A stretch of DNA of 39,542 bases, from NCBI GenBank assembly GCA_939800445.1, contig CALNGU010000012.1, positions 1 to 39,542 of the forward strand, written 5' to 3'. The stretch comes from an uncultured Bacteroidaceae bacterium. Its GTDB lineage: Bacteria; Bacteroidota; Bacteroidia; Bacteroidales; Bacteroidaceae. The notes under the pieces are model-generated. The model worked only from the letters and a program-made list of their open reading frames with translations, was not told where the DNA came from and made no database searches. Made by a program: the position numbers and the translations under genes. Shown here piece by piece: positions 10,401 to 18,138 of this stretch. Every line of letters starts with the position of its first letter. Position 1 is the stretch's first letter.

Positions 10401-12929
10401 AAGATATATCTTCACAGGGAAAGAGGCCGGATAGACGGCAAAGCCTCCGCCATACCATTCCATCCTGGAGATGAGACCTCCTGACGAATTGATCTCCGAG
10501 GCGAGATAGATGGATTGCGTCCAGACGGTGTTGGGGTTGTACTGCATGAACGGGAAGATCACATTGTCGATCGCCTCCCCTATCTTGATGCTGTAATCGC
10601 CCGGCTGCAAAACGCTCACGACAAACGCTTCCGCTGTCGTGTTGTTGCTCTGGTCGCCATCGACGGGATAGACGATGTTGGCGTAGACCTGGATGTCGCC
10701 GACCTCATCGGGGTTCAAAACCACTTGGAAGGTAGCACTCTCGTCTGGCTGGAGCGGGTTGTCAACGTCCACTGATTCGGTCAAAGGCGTTCCCTCGCCG
10801 TCAACGAGCCTTACTTGGAATGATTGTGATGGCATTGACCCTTTGTTGTGCACCGTGACTTCATAAGTCGAATTCATCCCTGCCAAAGCGGAATGCGGCC
10901 CGTTGAGTGCGGTCACTTCGAGGTCGTAGTAGAACAGCTCCTCAATCCTCACATTATCCAGGCAGACATAGCTCTGATCGGCATCGGAATATAGATATAT
11001 ACCTATATAATAAACACCGTCCGCAGCAGGCAAATAGACGAATTCGCGCGTCCCCCATGCCGTATCATAATCACCGAGAGTGAACTCCCCAATCGTCTCA
11101 GCCTCCGCACCCAGCGTCGGGCTGTGTGAGACGAAGACCCTGAGCTTTTCGGTAGTCATCAGGTGCATACTCTTGATTTTCGCATCAAAACTTACGCGGT
11201 AATCCCTCCCGGCATACAACTTCACTGGCGGCGCGATCACATAGTCATCGGCACTGTCATAATAGCTGCGGATGTATTGGAGGTAACGTGCGCCATGGTC
11301 GTAGGTGAAATTGGTGTGCTCCCACACGAGGGCGTCGCCATTGGCATTGTGCACAGTCCACAAATCCATAGCATCATCGCCCTGGAAGTCCTCAAACAAT
11401 GGCAAATCAAGTCCTGGACCTGCAACGATTGTGTCGGTGACTGCCTCGGCCTCATTGCCGTTTTGATCGGCGACGACAATGCGATAGGACCAAAGTCCCG
11501 TCCTGTCCAGCTCGGCATCAACATAGTCATAAGCAGTCTCTCCGTCCATCACGAGGGCATTGTCCTGCTGCCTCCACACACTTGATGTAAGACCTGCCTT
11601 GTTCACCCAACCACCATGCACGCCCACATCGGGGACATCCCATGAGAGTTGCACAGTGCCGTTGAAAGCATTGATAGACAAATCGCACGGTGCGGCGGGA
11701 TAGTCCTCGCCAATCCACACTGTCGTGCGCTTGTCTTCACCCGTCCCTTTGTCGTTGTACATCACGATGCGGTACTCTTGTTCTCCTGCCTTTGCTCCGT
11801 TGTGGCGGTAGGAACACTTCTCACCAGGGGCTTTTCCCGTGATGTCAGCCACCATCTCGCCGGCGTTGTAAATCTTGATGCCCATCGTCCCGCTGAGTGC
11901 ATCGCCAAACGGGTCGGCAAGTGGGTTCGTCCATTGCAGGTCGGCATAGAGTTCACCTTTCTGCCCCGCCAACGCGACAAGCTCCAGCGGTTCGCCGGGC
12001 GTGCCGGGCAATGACCTTGTGAAGGGGACATAAAGCCCCGTCACGTTGCATCCCTGCTCAAACACTCCTATTTCCACCGTCGCGGCATTGGTGACATCGA
12101 CAGTGGCAAGGAACGTGTGCTCGGCATCAGCCCCCGCCCAGTAGAGTGTGTTGTCCGTGTGGTCAAACTCCATCGATTGCACATACCACGGCATATAACC
12201 CGTGTTGCCGACGAGCGTGAGGCCGCCGGTCGATGTGTCTATCTTGTAGAGGCCGCCTCCGGTGCCGATGCCATACATCTCGCCCTCGTAGGTGCAAGCA
12301 ATCGCCATCATGTAGGTGCCATTCATCACACAGACCGGGGTCATAGAACCGTCCTCAAGCGAGAACTCATAAAGCGTCGTCTGGAACATACCACTGTTTT
12401 GTGTGGCATAGAGCTTTCCGGTCGAATGGTCGTATGCAAAGTCACTGATTGACGTACCACCCGGCGCGTCAAGCTCGCACACGGTCCTCCATTCACCTGT
12501 CTCAAAATTGAAAGATGCCACCCTCTCGGGGAATGTCGCCCCGGATGCCAGATTGATTCTCACGATATAGGCATAGTAGGTGTCATCGATGTAGATGCCC
12601 GCATAGACCACCGACGACCAATCATCGTTGGAAAGCATCGTGTAGGCATCGGGTTTCAACAGCTGGAAACTGATTATGCCCATGTGTTCCGGGACATCCT
12701 GGTTGTCGAGCAAGAATGCGTATGCCGTCTTGTCGGGTATCACAGGCATAGCCATCTGCGGCACTGCGCCGTCATGCACCGACACATAGTCGCGGGCTAC
12801 CAACTGTTTGCTCACATCCTCCGACCACAGCACATCGGGCCGTCCGAGGTCAGAGAGTTGATGCTGCGCCCTGAGCACTGGGGGTGCCAGGACGAGCATC
12901 GACATTATTGCTAAAATCCTCTTTATCAT
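7437..12929 (-). CDS. Large secreted multidomain protein with T9SS-like tail
   Basis: An 1830-residue exported protein; no enzymatic motif recognised. A signal peptide (about 1-21, LVLAPPVLRAQ) is followed by an N-terminal repeat-rich region that reads like a beta-propeller. A choice-of-anchor J/jelly-roll domain comes next (about 510-670, starting LPLFEDFQGDDAMDLW), then a CARDB-like domain (about 668-770). Two carboxypeptidase-regulatory-like Ig folds sit at about 953-1035 (GGVVTDSQDAALPGVDVTI) and 1039-1110. A second choice-of-anchor J domain lies at about 1506-1690 (IFEDFESHEDFALN), and a T9SS type A-like tail at about 1763-1830 (VAVYSADGVVVV ... LSPGVYVAVV). The domain mix suggests a surface adhesin or glycan/protein-binding scaffold; that role is inference. 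Start overlaps the upstream gene by 4 bp. Confidence 0.88.
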   Translation of the reverse strand: MIKRILAIMSMLVLAPPVLRAQHQLSDLGRPDVLWSEDVSKQLVARDYVSVHDGAVPQMAMPVIPDKTAYAFLLDNQDVPEHMGIISFQLLKPDAYTMLSNDDWSSVVYAGIYIDDTYYAYIVRINLASGATFPERVASFNFETGEWRTVCELDAPGGTSISDFAYDHSTGKLYATQNSGMFQTTLYEFSLEDGSMTPVCVMNGTYMMAIACTYEGEMYGIGTGGGLYKIDTSTGGLTLVGNTGYMPWYVQSMEFDHTDNTLYWAGADAEHTFLATVDVTNAATVEIGVFEQGCNVTGLYVPFTRSLPGTPGEPLELVALAGQKGELYADLQWTNPLADPFGDALSGTMGIKIYNAGEMVADITGKAPGEKCSYRHNGAKAGEQEYRIVMYNDKGTGEDKRTTVWIGEDYPAAPCDLSINAFNGTVQLSWDVPDVGVHGGWVNKAGLTSSVWRQQDNALVMDGETAYDYVDAELDRTGLWSYRIVVADQNGNEAEAVTDTIVAGPGLDLPLFEDFQGDDAMDLWTVHNANGDALVWEHTNFTYDHGARYLQYIRSYYDSADDYVIAPPVKLYAGRDYRVSFDAKIKSMHLMTTEKLRVFVSHSPTLGAEAETIGEFTLGDYDTAWGTREFVYLPAADGVYYIGIYLYSDADQSYVCLDNVRIEELFYYDLEVTALNGPHSALAGMNSTYEVTVHNKGSMPSQSFQVRLVDGEGTPLTESVDVDNPLQPDESATFQVVLNPDEVGDIQVYANIVYPVDGDQSNNTTAEAFVVSVLQPGDYSIKIGEAIDNVIFPFMQYNPNTVWTQSIYLASEINSSGGLISRMEWYGGGFAVYPASFPVKIYLANTDKTELASGTSVPTSEMTLVYEGVLTFADAQQTEMPVEFTTPFLYDGSNLAVHIERGGTGEEIVGWDGGFSVFYPQGDMNVTLTNDGFRQSRYKYKPVVTVFIDATGNSVGGVVTDSQDAALPGVDVTITENGLSTTTGDDGTYRFDLVNQGTYHIEYSLHGYEVQVREVQVGSEPDTPVTVDVELAKLQTVDYTVAVNDGVNPVGNAQVRLEGYESRTATTGMDGNAVFEDLVCGEYSLSVEAVDYEPYASDITVSDGGQQSPSWSCELLPVAYMVDEFSCVEGDAPQLAWQQPVRVVERRYDDGVPTTRAGSTPDGGNADKAVFGIIEENPGTLKSVSWYLVETEGKTHRTVNLHVFKRKADGSPESAPDMTITGIESTVNGWYSYTLDEPYTADESFYVALSCSDDYLGLGVDGSYFNPTPEYPNREMLQYYSYDYTEQFYYAAIWYKGNFMIRLSMADQVPQTPASIALLEGYNVYRFLSADRGDTSLWTHLATGTGELSFVDDAFASLPQGYYQYAVTALWRGTGESEPAYSAVVAKDMATDVTLRFTTDVAAADALDGTSLMLVATDGSDYEYAAQLSDGARQHTFTRVSKGTYRLTVVNPRFETLGTELQPDEEDAYAYDFKLDEKLTAPVNLTATEDEGENGLYHLQWNLTSNIFEDFESHEDFALNSAGDLGWTYLDNDDNQYSYGLSSNGEQVVYDNWGARAAYIIFNPTATEPRCDADGNINAYSGDKFLGSFSSSAGQNDDFIISPELFFDEDFAFSFYARSYTDSYGTDRMMAGYSLTDIEPESFIWLNDGGFTSVPAYMWSYYSYTVPAAAKYVAIRCVSNDSFLFMVDDISIGSGEAKPYGTYAESFEVYLDGAKVAETTDNAYALQVGDGQHVVGVKAIYETGESELAQVTVGGQSSISEAVAVAVTFHDKALWLDGVAATVAVYSADGVVVVNERQAEDVVDLSHLSPGVYVAVVVMDGERHIVKFII

Positions 12930-14809
12930 CTCTTCTGGAATTTGATTGTAACTAACGTCCCGTCAGCGGCCACCACCCGTGCCACATAGATGCCGCCGTC
13001 CAACGCTCCGACATCAAGGCGCGTCCCGTTGCCGCTTGCCACCTGCGAGCCGTCAAGTGCGAAGACAGACATCGCGCACTCGCTGTCGGCGACAAGGCAT
13101 TGCCCCGTGCCGTCGTAATGCAAGCCCATGGCAGCCACGGCGTCAAGCCCGTTGGCTCCAAACTTGGCTTCAATCACCACGTCATCCTCGACGGTGAACT
13201 CATAACGTCCGTCCACCACATCCGCATCGTCGCCGTTGACGCGCAGGTATTCAAGGACAAACCCATCGTCAGGCACGACCTCGACCGTCAGGCGTGTCCC
13301 GTCATCGACCACATCGCCGCTTGCAAGCTGCACATCGCCCGCCGAAACGACGAGGCTGCCCCCGTCGCCATCGGTGTCAAATGTGACCTTGTGTTGCTGC
13401 ACGAATGTTGCCACGACAGTCATGCCGTCGGTCTCGACTGTGAACACGGGATTGTCCAAGTCCAACGCGGTGAGTCCGTCGCCAGTCTCAACGCCTATGC
13501 CGTCCAGTCTCCAGCCCCCGTCAGGAGTGGCCAAGACCTTCACCTCCGTTCCCATAGGGACTTGGAAGGCGTTGCCGTCACCCTCACTCTCCAATGGCGC
13601 ATCCGTGGCAGCATCGACAAGCTCCACTGAGCCTCCGACAAGCGAAGCCTCATCGACAGAGACCGCAGCCATCTGCCGCGTGAAGGTGACTTTGATCAAC
13701 GTCTCCTCTTCAACGACAAACGAAGTCCCATCCATCGGTTCGTCATTGACCATGATGCCTCCGAGTTCATAGTACTCACCTGGATATGCGGCCACACTCA
13801 GCTCCGTCCCGGCCTCAACCATGCTGCCGCTCTCGACGACAGAACCGCCGCCGTCGGTCAGGACTACCCCGCCGTCACCCTCGACCTCGACGGTCACGGC
13901 AAACTCCTCTGCGGCCGGTGCCCAGTATTCATTTTCATGCCCCTCGCACGACAAATCGGTGGAAGAAAGAGTGCCGCTGAACTCCATGCCGGAATATCCG
14001 GGCATACCCTCCATGACTTGCGCAGGATAGTCGCCGGCATATCCCAAATTGGGATAGACGCCCGTCGTCCCGGATGTCTCGTCAAACGAATAGTATGCGG
14101 CGATGTAATCAGGCACAAGCTCCGGGCTGTAAGCGAATGTCATATCTGCCATCTCATCGTCGGTGAGAGCGCGGTTGCTCACCTTTAAGTCGTCGTAGCT
14201 TGTCGGGATGGAACTGTAACTGTATGCGTTTGTCAGGTGGAAAACCAAATCTTCGCCCGAGCGCAGCACCGGGGTTGACACATCGTAGGACAGCTCCTGC
14301 GCCTCCTTACCGTTGATGTAAAGGCGCAGGACACCCTCGTTGTCATCGACGCACATGGCGAGGTGCACCCATTGCCCCGATTGCGCCACGTTGCTGGTCG
14401 AGCCGACAGGATAGCTCACCGTCGGTGTCCCCGCCTGGCTGGCGTTGTGCTTGACGACAAAGCCTCCGTTGTTCAGGCACACATCGGCGTTGGTCGTGAC
14501 ACCGAAGGCGTTTTCCGCCGCGATGCCAAACAGTGGTATGTTCGTGTAGTTCAGTTGGCCCGACGACACCTTGGCATCAAACATCACCCATGCCGAGACC
14601 ACAAAGGCCTTGGCACGGTTGTCCGTGCCGCCGTCATGCTCACCCAGGACAGCATCATCGACACGCAACGACAACTCGTTGCTGTAAACACTCGTCTGGC
14701 TCGGGAACACGAGCCCGAGGCTCGCATCCTGGCCATGCACAGTGAGGCAAGAGCCGACCGCCATGGCGGCGACAAGCAGCCTCAGACTTGAACGGGTAAA
14801 ATACTTCAT
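12926..14809 (-). CDS. Secreted LamG / InlB-repeat protein with T9SS-like tail
   Basis: A 627-residue exported protein and first gene of the secreted-protein operon. A signal peptide (about 1-26, ending GSCLTVHGQ) precedes a LamG/concanavalin-like jelly roll (about 40-240; VHLAMCVDDNEGVLRLYING is the typical core). Two or three divergent InlB B-repeat-like domains follow (about 305-555), each with the pattern VxxGTxVxVxAxPxxGY and an FxVxxxxxVxVxF ending (for example VPMGTEVKVLATPDGGWRLD). The last about 65 residues (MSVFALDGSQVASG ... LDGGIYVARV) form a T9SS-like sorting tail. Binding of a polysaccharide or host glycan is plausible for LamG but not shown. Its stop overlaps the next gene's ATG. 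Confidence 0.88.
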   Translation of the reverse strand: MKYFTRSSLRLLVAAMAVGSCLTVHGQDASLGLVFPSQTSVYSNELSLRVDDAVLGEHDGGTDNRAKAFVVSAWVMFDAKVSSGQLNYTNIPLFGIAAENAFGVTTNADVCLNNGGFVVKHNASQAGTPTVSYPVGSTSNVAQSGQWVHLAMCVDDNEGVLRLYINGKEAQELSYDVSTPVLRSGEDLVFHLTNAYSYSSIPTSYDDLKVSNRALTDDEMADMTFAYSPELVPDYIAAYYSFDETSGTTGVYPNLGYAGDYPAQVMEGMPGYSGMEFSGTLSSTDLSCEGHENEYWAPAAEEFAVTVEVEGDGGVVLTDGGGSVVESGSMVEAGTELSVAAYPGEYYELGGIMVNDEPMDGTSFVVEEETLIKVTFTRQMAAVSVDEASLVGGSVELVDAATDAPLESEGDGNAFQVPMGTEVKVLATPDGGWRLDGIGVETGDGLTALDLDNPVFTVETDGMTVVATFVQQHKVTFDTDGDGGSLVVSAGDVQLASGDVVDDGTRLTVEVVPDDGFVLEYLRVNGDDADVVDGRYEFTVEDDVVIEAKFGANGLDAVAAMGLHYDGTGQCLVADSECAMSVFALDGSQVASGNGTRLDVGALDGGIYVARVVAADGTLVTIKFQKR

Positions 14810-15110
14810 AAACTCCGTTTTTTATTAATAAATCACTTACAGACCTCCCCGCATCACGGCAGAAAGGCCTTTCCATACCGTAAAATTAAAACGACAGCGG
14901 TCACTGGAAATTTATACGCAAATTATTTCAAGCCAAAAAGAGGAATGAACGAATAATTATCAATTATTAACACACGACAGGCAATCACACAAAACGGAAT
15001 TGCCATCCAGATTAACAAAACGTAAGGGGAAACGCACATATTGCAACATCCGTGCCACACGACACCACCATGCGACCTAACAAAACGTCACAGGCGGACA
15101 CGCCGCCGAC
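14810..15110. other. AT-rich intergenic region upstream of the LamG gene
   Basis: About 300 bp without a gene. 14830-15040 is AT-rich (for example AATAATTATCAATTATTA near 14951) and must hold the promoter of the secreted-protein operon, but no clear TAnnTTTG box was found on the minus strand; TAATTTTA (minus, 14888-14881) is the nearest variant. From 15045 degenerate forerunners of the 22-bp array begin (AACATCCGTGCC at 15045, ACCATGCGACC at 15067), in phase with cluster B. Confidence 0.5.
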
Positions 15111-15198
15111 AGCATACGATGATTTCCTACGTAGCATACAATGCCACGGGCGACAGCATACGATGCTAACGGCAACGGCATACGATGCCACCGCCACC
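15111..15198. repeat. 22-bp palindromic-core array, cluster B
   Basis: Four consecutive 22-bp units start at 15111, 15133, 15155 and 15177, with cores AGCATACGATGAT, AGCATACAATGCC, AGCATACGATGCT and GGCATACGATGCC. The spacing is exactly 22 bp throughout. The arms AGCAT/ATGCT and GGCAT/ATGCC of units 3 and 4 are both perfectly self-complementary, so an outer base pair has changed in a compensated way. The remaining 9 bases of each unit are variable but often end in GGCAAC or GGCGAC. The array lies between the LamG gene start and the terminator of the lipid cluster. Confidence 0.85.
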
Positions 15199-15206
15199 CA
15201 CAAAGC

Positions 15207-15247
15207 GACCGGGCGGCACAGGCATCAAGAGCCTGCACCGCCCGGTC
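15207..15247 (-). terminator. Terminator of the lipid gene cluster
   Basis: GACCGGGCGG (15207-15216) pairs with CCGCCCGGTC (15238-15247), with an inner CAGGC/GCCTG helix. It starts 30 bp after the PAP2-gene stop and on the minus strand is followed by GCTTTG, a short U-run. A strong GC-rich hairpin, consistent with the operon end. Confidence 0.7.
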
Positions 15248-15276
15248 AACACCCTCGCCGTCACAGCGAGGCGCAT

Positions 15277-16236
15277 TCAAGCCACATAGTGCTGGTACGC
15301 GGCCATGAATCTCTTGAAGAAAGGCAGCCGCATCAGCACGAATTCAAAAAGGAGAACGCCCACGATCGTGCAGGCAATGCCCAGCAGCACGTCAATCATG
15401 TAGTGGTGCGCCGTGTAGACCGCCGTGAACCAGATGCCACACATGATGACACCAAAGAGGCACACCACCCAACGCCTGCAACGCCCGATGATGGCGTAGA
15501 TGAATGCAATCGTCATGTAGGCCGAGTGCAACGACGGCACGGCGGCAAAGACATTGGCGTTGCGCTCATACATCGGCGCGAAGATGTCCACACCGACCAG
15601 CGCGTCAAAACGCGCCAGCCCCGCCACGCTGCCCGGAGTGCCGACGACGGCATCAAAGCCATGTTGCATCACATACCAAGGAGGCGCGGCCGGGTGGATG
15701 TAGTAGCCGGCGAATCCAATCAGGTTGACAAGCAGGAAGACAAGCACGAAACGCAGCATCAGCTCCCTCTTGCCGACAATAAACAAGGCGAATGCGAAAG
15801 CGATGGGTACTGGCACCCAGCACAGATAGAAGATGCCCGACAACAGATCGGCCACACCCCAGTTGTGCGAGGCGAACCATTCGCACAATGTGACACGCAC
15901 GCCGTCGTCATAAACTCCGAAGATGGATTTCTCGGCATTGTACAGACCCTCAACATCTATCGGATTGACCTCATAATTAGGCACGAGCCTCATCCAGTCA
16001 TACGAAACCCCGAAGACGATGAAAGGCAGCAACGCCACCGCCATCTTCCGTGTGTAAACGGACGAGAAGAAGAGCACGTCAAACAATCCCACCAGGGCGA
16101 AATGCTCGACCCTCAACCCTATGAACACGGCAGTAAACGCCAGATAGGCGACACTCGCCCCTCCCACGACCCACATCTCACGCGCCGTGGGCAACGACAG
16201 CTCAACCCTCACGTTCCTGGCGTTTGAAAATGACAT
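15277..16236 (-). CDS. PAP2-superfamily membrane enzyme, probable inositol-phosphoceramide synthase
   Basis: A multi-spanning PAP2-superfamily protein of 319 residues with the Aur1/IPC-synthase style active site: HPAAPPW at 181-187, PSLHSA at 234-239 (catalytic His237) and YTAHHYMID at 274-282 (His278, Asp282). About six to eight membrane segments are visible. Together with the next genes it matches, from memory, the B. thetaiotaomicron inositol-lipid cluster (BT_1522-BT_1526), where the PAP2 member transfers phosphoinositol to ceramide. The annotated start gives a 35-bp overlap with the upstream gene; a Met at residue 21 (16176) would remove it. Function is inferred from motif and context; a generic lipid phosphatase is the alternative. 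Confidence 0.8.
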   Translation of the reverse strand: MSFSNARNVRVELSLPTAREMWVVGGASVAYLAFTAVFIGLRVEHFALVGLFDVLFFSSVYTRKMAVALLPFIVFGVSYDWMRLVPNYEVNPIDVEGLYNAEKSIFGVYDDGVRVTLCEWFASHNWGVADLLSGIFYLCWVPVPIAFAFALFIVGKRELMLRFVLVFLLVNLIGFAGYYIHPAAPPWYVMQHGFDAVVGTPGSVAGLARFDALVGVDIFAPMYERNANVFAAVPSLHSAYMTIAFIYAIIGRCRRWVVCLFGVIMCGIWFTAVYTAHHYMIDVLLGIACTIVGVLLFEFVLMRLPFFKRFMAAYQHYVA

Positions 16237-16864
16237 AGCAATGCCTGATGCGCACGAAAGCGGTCAGGTTGGCAAAGATGGCAATCAGCCACATCGGCAC
16301 AATCAATATGCACATCGGGTCGAAGGTCTTGACATAGCCGAATATGCCGCAGAACAACGCGCCAAGGCTCGTCAGGACAACGCGCTCGGGACGTTGCATG
16401 AAACCCACCTTGCACTCGATGCCCAGCCCCTCGGCGCGAGCCCTCACATAGCTGACCATGATTGACCCGATGAGGGCGACGAATGTCACGATGGAAGACC
16501 AGAAGTAGCCTTTCTGGATAAGCAGGAAGACGATGCCGAACAGTGAGAACAACTCGCTGTAACGGTCAAGCACCGAGTCATAGAACGCGCCGAACCGCGA
16601 CACCATCCCGCCGACACGCGCCACACGGCCGTCAAGCATATCAAACAGGCCTGCGAACAACACGATGCCACCGCCCAGACCTATGTAGAAAAACGACGAC
16701 TCACCCGCCAGCCCGGCATAGATGAAGACGGCCGCGCCCACGATGTTGAGCACGAGACCGGTCGTAGTAATGAAATTGGGCGTTATGCCCACCTTGATCA
16801 TCCCCTTGACCAAAGGGTCGATGACGTTGTAGATTGCTTTCTGAAGGTAGTCCCTGTAATTCAT
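16202..16864 (-). CDS. CDP-alcohol phosphatidyltransferase, probable phosphatidylinositol-phosphate synthase
   Basis: An integral membrane enzyme of 220 residues that joins a CDP-activated lipid to an alcohol headgroup. The full family motif D(x)2DG(x)2AR(x)8G(x)3D(x)3D is present: D75, D78-G79, A82-R83, G92, D96 and D100. About five to six membrane segments are visible. Between a PAP2 protein and GtrA/PgpA homologues, the most likely product is phosphatidylinositol phosphate, as for its B. thetaiotaomicron counterpart in the inositol-lipid locus. The motif does not discriminate inositol phosphate from glycerol phosphate as acceptor, so the substrate is an inference. It follows the GtrA gene by 6 bp and overlaps the PAP2 gene by up to 35 bp. 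Confidence 0.87.
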   Translation of the reverse strand: MNYRDYLQKAIYNVIDPLVKGMIKVGITPNFITTTGLVLNIVGAAVFIYAGLAGESSFFYIGLGGGIVLFAGLFDMLDGRVARVGGMVSRFGAFYDSVLDRYSELFSLFGIVFLLIQKGYFWSSIVTFVALIGSIMVSYVRARAEGLGIECKVGFMQRPERVVLTSLGALFCGIFGYVKTFDPMCILIVPMWLIAIFANLTAFVRIRHCYVIFKRQEREG

Positions 16865-16870
16865 ATCTAA

Positions 16871-17353
16871 TCAATGTTTCTTTATTAACCTCCCCAACGA
16901 AGCCACCGCACGGTCGAATGCGCAGTTGCGGTAGACGAAATGTTTCTGCAAGACATAATTCCACCCCAGCGCGACAAGCACCGCCACGACGATTTTGGGC
17001 ACCATGAAGATGTTGTCGAAAGCGAATGCCGCCAGCCGTTCCGTCCAGTGGAAACGGACGATCCACTCGGTGAGGACATAGGTGCCAAGGGTGTTGAGAC
17101 CGATGCTGCCAAGCCACACGAGGATGTACTTCACAAGCACGTTCAGCTTCGGGCAATCATTTGAGCGGAAAGTCCATTTGTAATTGACATGACAGTTGAA
17201 CAACGCGCCGCAGACCGACCCGGCAACCGTTGACCATATATAATATAGGTGGCAGACATTCGCCAGGAGAAACGTGACGACAATGTCCACCGCGCTCGCG
17301 GCCTGCGATGAGACCATAGCCTTGGTGAATGTCAATATGCCACGCTTCGTCAT
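16871..17353 (-). CDS. GtrA-family small membrane protein
   Basis: A 160-residue, four-segment membrane protein of the GtrA (flippase-like/DPMS) family. The characteristic segments FNCHVNYKWTF and WNYVLQKHFVY are present. GtrA-like proteins are thought to help move lipid-linked sugars or serve as partners of polyprenyl-phosphate enzymes; here the partner is presumably the inositol-lipid pathway. The ATG at 17353 was chosen over an upstream possible start at 17428 because it gives a normal N-terminus (MTKRGILTFTKAMV) and lies 16 bp after the PgpA stop rather than overlapping it by about 60 bp. Confidence 0.85.
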   Translation of the reverse strand: MTKRGILTFTKAMVSSQAASAVDIVVTFLLANVCHLYYIWSTVAGSVCGALFNCHVNYKWTFRSNDCPKLNVLVKYILVWLGSIGLNTLGTYVLTEWIVRFHWTERLAAFAFDNIFMVPKIVVAVLVALGWNYVLQKHFVYRNCAFDRAVASLGRLIKKH

Positions 17354-17369
17354 ACCGCCAACCGAATCA

Positions 17370-17852
17370 TCAGACAAACACGCCGGCAACGAGCAGCACG
17401 ACCGCCGAATAGACGCCGGCCAGCACATCGTCCATCATGATGCCCAGCCCGCCGCCTATGGCCTCCATCCTGCGGATGCCGAGAGGCTTCACAATGTCAA
17501 ACAACCTGAACAGCGCAAACGCCGCCACCCCCCACCACCAGTCGGCGGACGGCACGGCGAGGAGCGCGACCCACGTGCCGACGAGCTCGTCAACAACGAC
17601 ACGCGAGGGGTCTTGTCCCCAGATTTTCTCCAACTGTCCGGCCGAGCGGGTCCCCATCAGCATGAACGCCACGATGAGCAACGCCACCACCACCTTGGCA
17701 TCCCCCAGCGCGAGGGGCAAGAGCAGCAGCAACCACGACAGCAACGCCACGGCAGCACCTGCCGTGCCGGGTGCGACAGGACAGTAGCCTGCGCCGAAAG
17801 CCGTGCCGATGACCTTGTGGATGATGAGACTTTTTCCAACGTTGAGCCGCAT
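17370..17852 (-). CDS. PgpA-like phosphatase (phosphatidylglycerophosphatase A family)
   Basis: A 160-residue membrane phosphatase with all family landmarks: GYCPVAPGTAG at 22-32, DPSRVVVDELVG at 81-92, RLFDIVKPLGIRRME at 116-130 and MMDDVLAG at 139-146 (the acidic residues bind Mg). In most bacteria PgpA removes phosphate from phosphatidylglycerol phosphate. In this cluster it would more likely dephosphorylate phosphatidylinositol phosphate, as proposed for the equivalent Bacteroides gene. First gene of the operon; a well-formed promoter lies 29-60 bp upstream. Family certain, substrate inferred. Confidence 0.88.
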   Translation of the reverse strand: MRLNVGKSLIIHKVIGTAFGAGYCPVAPGTAGAAVALLSWLLLLLPLALGDAKVVVALLIVAFMLMGTRSAGQLEKIWGQDPSRVVVDELVGTWVALLAVPSADWWWGVAAFALFRLFDIVKPLGIRRMEAIGGGLGIMMDDVLAGVYSAVVLLVAGVFV

Positions 17853-17880
17853 GACGGATGAAGTTTTATCAACAGGACGG

Positions 17881-17912
17881 CAAAATTATCCAATCCCCAA
17901 CTCAGAAGCAAA
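17881..17912 (-). promoter_or_regulatory. Promoter of the lipid gene cluster
   Basis: On the minus strand TTTG (17912-17909) and TAATTTTG (17888-17881) are separated by 20 bp, a close match to the Bacteroidota -33/-7 consensus. The expected transcript start is near 17874, giving a leader of about 20 nt before the PgpA start. Confidence 0.7.
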
Positions 17913-18095
17913 AGGCAGGGTGTTTAATTTGCCTGCCGTGGAGAAAAATCGGACTTGCGATGTCCTGTTTTCCCGATTTAATGTTCTGGCAAGCACCAAC
18001 GGAAGGGATGCCGACAAAGGGCAAACCTGCCACCTGCGGCGTGCCGCCTTTGCCGCATCGGGCAGCCGGCTATGCCACGGTTTCCCGAATTTTAA

Positions 18096-18103
18096 TACTT
18101 TTG
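18096..18103 (+). promoter_or_regulatory. -7 box of the FKBP gene
   Basis: TACTTTTG matches TAnnTTTG and lies 35 bp before the FKBP start codon. The -33 TTTG is not obvious. It is divergent from the lipid-cluster promoter in the same intergenic region (17853-18138). Confidence 0.6.
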
Positions 18104-18138
18104 TGCCACGCAAACCAAACAACCAACAACAAACGATT

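Noticed and set aside
15111-15198. CRISPR array
   Set aside because: The 22-bp units are contiguous with no unique spacers of constant length, the repeats are degenerate, and no cas genes are nearby.
18003-18080. Further 22-bp array upstream of the FKBP gene (repeated TGCC)
   Set aside because: Spacings are 19, 23 and 22 bp and the GCAT half of the core is missing; the likeness does not go beyond GC-rich composition.
17803-18138. N-terminal extension of the FKBP protein
   Set aside because: The frame is open upstream, but the extension runs through the promoter region and past the signal peptide that starts at 18139.
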